Origin: JACORV01 sp041484135
GTDB taxonomy: Bacteria; Gemmatimonadota; Gemmatimonadetes; Gemmatimonadales; JACORV01
Assembly: GCA_041484135.1 (NCBI GenBank)
Contig: JBGPHD010000122.1
Coordinates: 1-9,439, forward strand
Direction of reading: 5' to 3'
DNA length: 9,439 nucleotides
The notes beneath the pieces were generated by a model. The model searched no databases, was not told the DNA's origin, and was given only the letters and a program-made list of their open reading frames with translations. Numbering within the stretch: the first letter of the stretch is position 1; every line of letters begins with the position of its first letter. Position numbers and translations under genes: made by a program. Positions 7,576 to 9,439 of this stretch are shown here, in pieces.

Positions 7576-8318
7576 GCCGAGGCGGTCGCCAGGCCGAGCT
7601 GTGAGCTCAGGATCTCGAGGTCGAACGCCTCCTTCCGGACCCGCAGATCATAGTAGAGCAGCGTGAACACGCAGGCGACGAGGGGCGTGAGGACCAGCTG
7701 GAACGCCGCGGCGAGCACCTGGGTGGTGAGGAGCAGCGCGGGGATGCCGGCGCCGAGCGCGGCGAAGAACCAGACCGGCACCGCGACGATGGCGAAGACC
7801 GCCAGGCCGAGCCCGAAGATCCGTCCGCGGAAGCCGCGGGTGAGCTCCCACGAGCGCCCGAGCGCGTCCATGGGCCGCTTCAGCTCTTCCAGCACCACCA
7901 CCTGCGACACGACCGCGTAGCCGCACGCCACGATGACCCCGGGCACGATGAGGAGCATGAACGCGAGGCCGATGAGGATCCACTTCGCCATGCCGGCATT
8001 GAGGAGCGGGCGCATCTTGCTCACCGCGAAGCCCAGCGCCTGGCCGAGCGCGGTCTCGTGCTCGAGGTAGCCGTCGGAGACGATGCGCAGCGTCGCGGCC
8101 GCGCCGAGGAGGCCGCCCACCAGACTGACCAGGAACGAGGCCAGGGAGATGAGGGGATGCACCAGCGGTCCGCCGCTGAAGGTCACGTAGAGGTTGATCA
8201 CCTGGAACGGGCCCTGGCAGACGACGGCCACGCCGACGAGCGTCGCGAAGTGCCGGCGGTACAGCGCAAAGGCCCCGTCGAGGATCTCGCCGCCGGAGAG
8301 CGGCTCGAGCGCGCGCAT
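7572..8318 (-). CDS. Multi-pass membrane protein, GPDPase-membrane-domain-like
   Basis: Integral membrane protein of 248 residues with about five or six hydrophobic segments (about 24-49, 56-80, 110-140, 165-190 and 192-225). The N-terminal LSGGEILDGAFALYRRHF and the later RPMDALGRSWELTRGFRGRIFGL match my memory of the family related to the membrane domain of glycerophosphoryl diester phosphodiesterases (Pfam GPDPase_memb and relatives). No phosphodiesterase catalytic domain is present, so the name should not be read as an enzymatic call. The start is ATG 8318-8316 with a strong GGGAGGG 9 bases upstream. It is the first gene of the five-gene operon; its TGA overlaps the DUF4129 GTG. Proteins of this family commonly sit beside RDD, SpoIIM and DUF4129 genes, as here. 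The molecular role is unknown. Confidence 0.85.
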   Translation of the reverse strand: MRALEPLSGGEILDGAFALYRRHFATLVGVAVVCQGPFQVINLYVTFSGGPLVHPLISLASFLVSLVGGLLGAAATLRIVSDGYLEHETALGQALGFAVSKMRPLLNAGMAKWILIGLAFMLLIVPGVIVACGYAVVSQVVVLEELKRPMDALGRSWELTRGFRGRIFGLGLAVFAIVAVPVWFFAALGAGIPALLLTTQVLAAAFQLVLTPLVACVFTLLYYDLRVRKEAFDLEILSSQLGLATASA

Positions 8319-8327
8319 GGCTGGGTT

Positions 8328-8334
8328 CCCTCCC
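8328..8334 (-). promoter_or_regulatory. Shine-Dalgarno GGGAGGG of the first operon gene
   Basis: On the minus strand GGGAGGG is followed by a 9-base spacer and ATG 8318. It is one of the strongest ribosome-binding sites in the window, fitting the lead gene of the operon, and it fixes that start. Confidence 0.7.
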
Positions 8335-8340
8335 GGGCCC

Positions 8341-8347
8341 TATTATG
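8341..8347. promoter_or_regulatory. AT-rich island with back-to-back -10-like boxes in the divergent gap
   Basis: The 37-base gap between two divergent starts (8319-8355) contains one AT-rich patch, TATTATG. On the plus strand TATTAT (8341-8346) matches 5 of 6 bases of a sigma-70 -10 box and would start transcription about 2-4 bases before ATG 8356, which would be leaderless; no Shine-Dalgarno precedes that ATG. On the minus strand CATAAT (8347-8342) also matches 5 of 6 and would give a short leader of about 17 bases starting at the GGGAGGG. No convincing -35 box is seen on either side, so the call is tentative. Confidence 0.4.
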
Positions 8348-8355
8348 CACCTCCC

Positions 8356-9439
8356 ATGGCCACCGCGCGAGAGACCCCGCCGCTCCAGTTGTCGCGGCAC
8401 GTGGCGGTCGAGACGCCCGAGCACGTCATCATCGAGCTCGAGCTGGCCGGCCTGGGCTCGCGGTTCACCGCCGCGGCCTACGACCTGGTCATCGTCGTGC
8501 TGCTCGAGGCGCTCCTCTTCCTGGTGATGGCCGGCACGACGGCGTTAGGGAGCCCGGGCGCAACGGCCTGGGTGGTCGCCGTCGCGACGCTCGCGGCCTT
8601 CGCCGTGTTCTGGGGCTACTTCGTGCTCTGCGAGGGCCTGTTCCGCGGCCAGACCCCCGGCAAGCGGCGGCTCGGCATCCGGGTGATCATGGACACGGGC
8701 CACCCGGTCACGCTGGCCGCGGCGGCGGTGCGCAACCTGCTCCGGATCGCCGACGCGCAGCCGCTGTTCTCGTACATCCTCGGCGGGCTCTTCGTCTTCC
8801 TCAACGGACAGCACAAGCGGCTCGGCGACCTGGTGGCCGGGACCATCGTGGTCCGGGACCGTCCGCACGAGACGCGTCTGGCGCTCACGACGGCCGCGGA
8901 ACCCGAGCCCGGCGTGCCCGACGAAGCGGGCGCCCCCGAGTTGGCCGACGACGAGTATCGCCTCCTCGAGCAGTTCCTCCAGCGCCGCGCCGCGCTCGAG
9001 CCGCTGCGCCGGCTCCGGCTCGCCACGGACCTGGCGGCCCGGTTCGCGGAGCGGTATCCGCGACGCCCGCGCGATCACGAGCGCTTCCTCCTGGAGCTGC
9101 ACGAAGCGGAGCGGAAGCGGCGGGCCGGAAGGCTGGCGCTGGCGCGCGGCGCGGGGGGCGGCGCCCGCGGCGCGACCTCGTCCGCGGCGGGGCGGTTCGT
9201 GGCGCGCAAGCAGGGCGCGTGGGAGGCGTACCGGCACGAGGCGATCCAGGCCGAGGGGAGGGGCCTGCGGCGGCTCGACGGCGCGGCGCTGACGCGGTTC
9301 GCGGCGCAGTACCGGGAGGTGGCGGCGGACCTGGCGCGCGCCCGCACCTACGGCGTCGACCCGCGGGTGATCGCGTACCTCGAGCGAGTGGTGAGCGCGG
9401 GGCATAACGCTCTCTACGGCCTGCGCGGGGTACGGCGGG
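8356..9439 (+). CDS. RDD-family membrane protein fused to SpoIIM/DUF95-like domain (3' end beyond window)
   Basis: Open frame of 361 codons from ATG 8356 to the window edge without a stop. Residues about 16-168 are an RDD domain: VETPEHVIIELELAGLGSRF, with YD at 42-43; two hydrophobic segments (about 42-66 and 71-92); GQTPGKRRLGIRV at 98-110; RNLLRIAD at 126-133; and HKRLGDLVAGTIVV at 153-166. Residues about 195-262 form an acidic then Arg-rich helical tail (DDEYRLLEQFLQRRAALEPL) of the kind I associate with RDD proteins of MoxR clusters. After a Gly/Ala linker, residue 280 onward (RFVARKQGAWEAYRH; AALTRFAAQYREVAADLARAR; VIAYLERVVSAGHNALYG) resembles the start of SpoIIM/DUF95 membrane proteins. 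The in-frame GTG 9199 may mark an ancestral separate start. The membrane helices of SpoIIM would lie beyond the window. RDD and SpoIIM are normally separate adjacent genes; the functions of both are poorly known. Transcription is divergent from the MoxR operon. Confidence 0.88.
   Translation, partial: MATARETPPLQLSRHVAVETPEHVIIELELAGLGSRFTAAAYDLVIVVLLEALLFLVMAGTTALGSPGATAWVVAVATLAAFAVFWGYFVLCEGLFRGQTPGKRRLGIRVIMDTGHPVTLAAAAVRNLLRIADAQPLFSYILGGLFVFLNGQHKRLGDLVAGTIVVRDRPHETRLALTTAAEPEPGVPDEAGAPELADDEYRLLEQFLQRRAALEPLRRLRLATDLAARFAERYPRRPRDHERFLLELHEAERKRRAGRLALARGAGGGARGATSSAAGRFVARKQGAWEAYRHEAIQAEGRGLRRLDGAALTRFAAQYREVAADLARARTYGVDPRVIAYLERVVSAGHNALYGLRGVRR

Noticed and set aside
8353..8361. 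Shine-Dalgarno for the RDD-SpoIIM gene
   Set aside because: The bases just before ATG 8356 read CACCTCCC, the complement of a ribosome-binding site rather than one; no purine-rich site is present on the plus strand.
8058..9407. 449-codon plus-strand frame over the GPDPase-memb-like gene and RDD gene
   Set aside because: It is out of frame with the clear RDD and SpoIIM motifs, runs across the divergent promoter gap, and has a frame-shift-like Arg/Ala/Gly-rich composition.

Overview
The window is very GC-rich (I estimate above 70 %) and almost entirely coding: eight protein genes, two of them cut by the window edges, with hardly any intergenic sequence. The best guess for the host is a GC-rich environmental bacterium with an outer membrane, most likely Gemmatimonadota or a similar phylum such as Acidobacteriota or Myxococcota. 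The reasons are a DUF5916-type outer-membrane barrel protein, GTG starts, extreme GC at third codon positions, and the MoxR/DUF58/DUF4350/DUF4129 gene set. The phylum is an inference. I see no tRNA, rRNA, CRISPR array, insertion sequence or phage gene.

Left part (1-3504): an ornithine cyclodeaminase / mu-crystallin family gene on the minus strand, running off the left edge, starts head-to-head with a large plus-strand gene for a secreted CBM9-like + DUF5916 protein. The two predicted ATG codons share the tetramer CATG. The DUF5916 gene meets the next operon tail-to-tail at about 3504-3534, where a GC-rich hairpin covers both stop codons.

Middle part (3521-8318, minus strand): a tight five-gene operon. 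In transcription order it holds a GPDPase-membrane-like multi-pass protein, a DUF4129 protein, a DUF4350 protein, a MoxR AAA+ ATPase and a DUF58 protein. All neighbours overlap (4, 17, 43 and 4 bases; two overlaps are GTGA), so translation is probably coupled.

Right part (8356-9439, plus strand): divergent from that operon, across a 37-base gap with one AT-rich island, lies an RDD-family membrane protein. Its reading frame continues without a stop into the N-terminal part of a SpoIIM/DUF95-family protein and off the window edge. No complete ORF covers this gene or the first one, because both are cut by the window edge.

Together the middle and right parts form a known but poorly understood neighbourhood (MoxR, DUF58, DUF4350, DUF4129, RDD, SpoIIM). 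A related arrangement surrounds moxR2 in Mycobacterium tuberculosis (about Rv3691-Rv3695, from memory). The likely picture is a membrane-associated MoxR chaperone with its DUF58 partner acting at the cell envelope, with the other membrane proteins as partners. The main novelty candidates are the in-frame RDD-SpoIIM fusion and the clustering of rare TTA leucine codons in a recurring GTTAGG(C) context.
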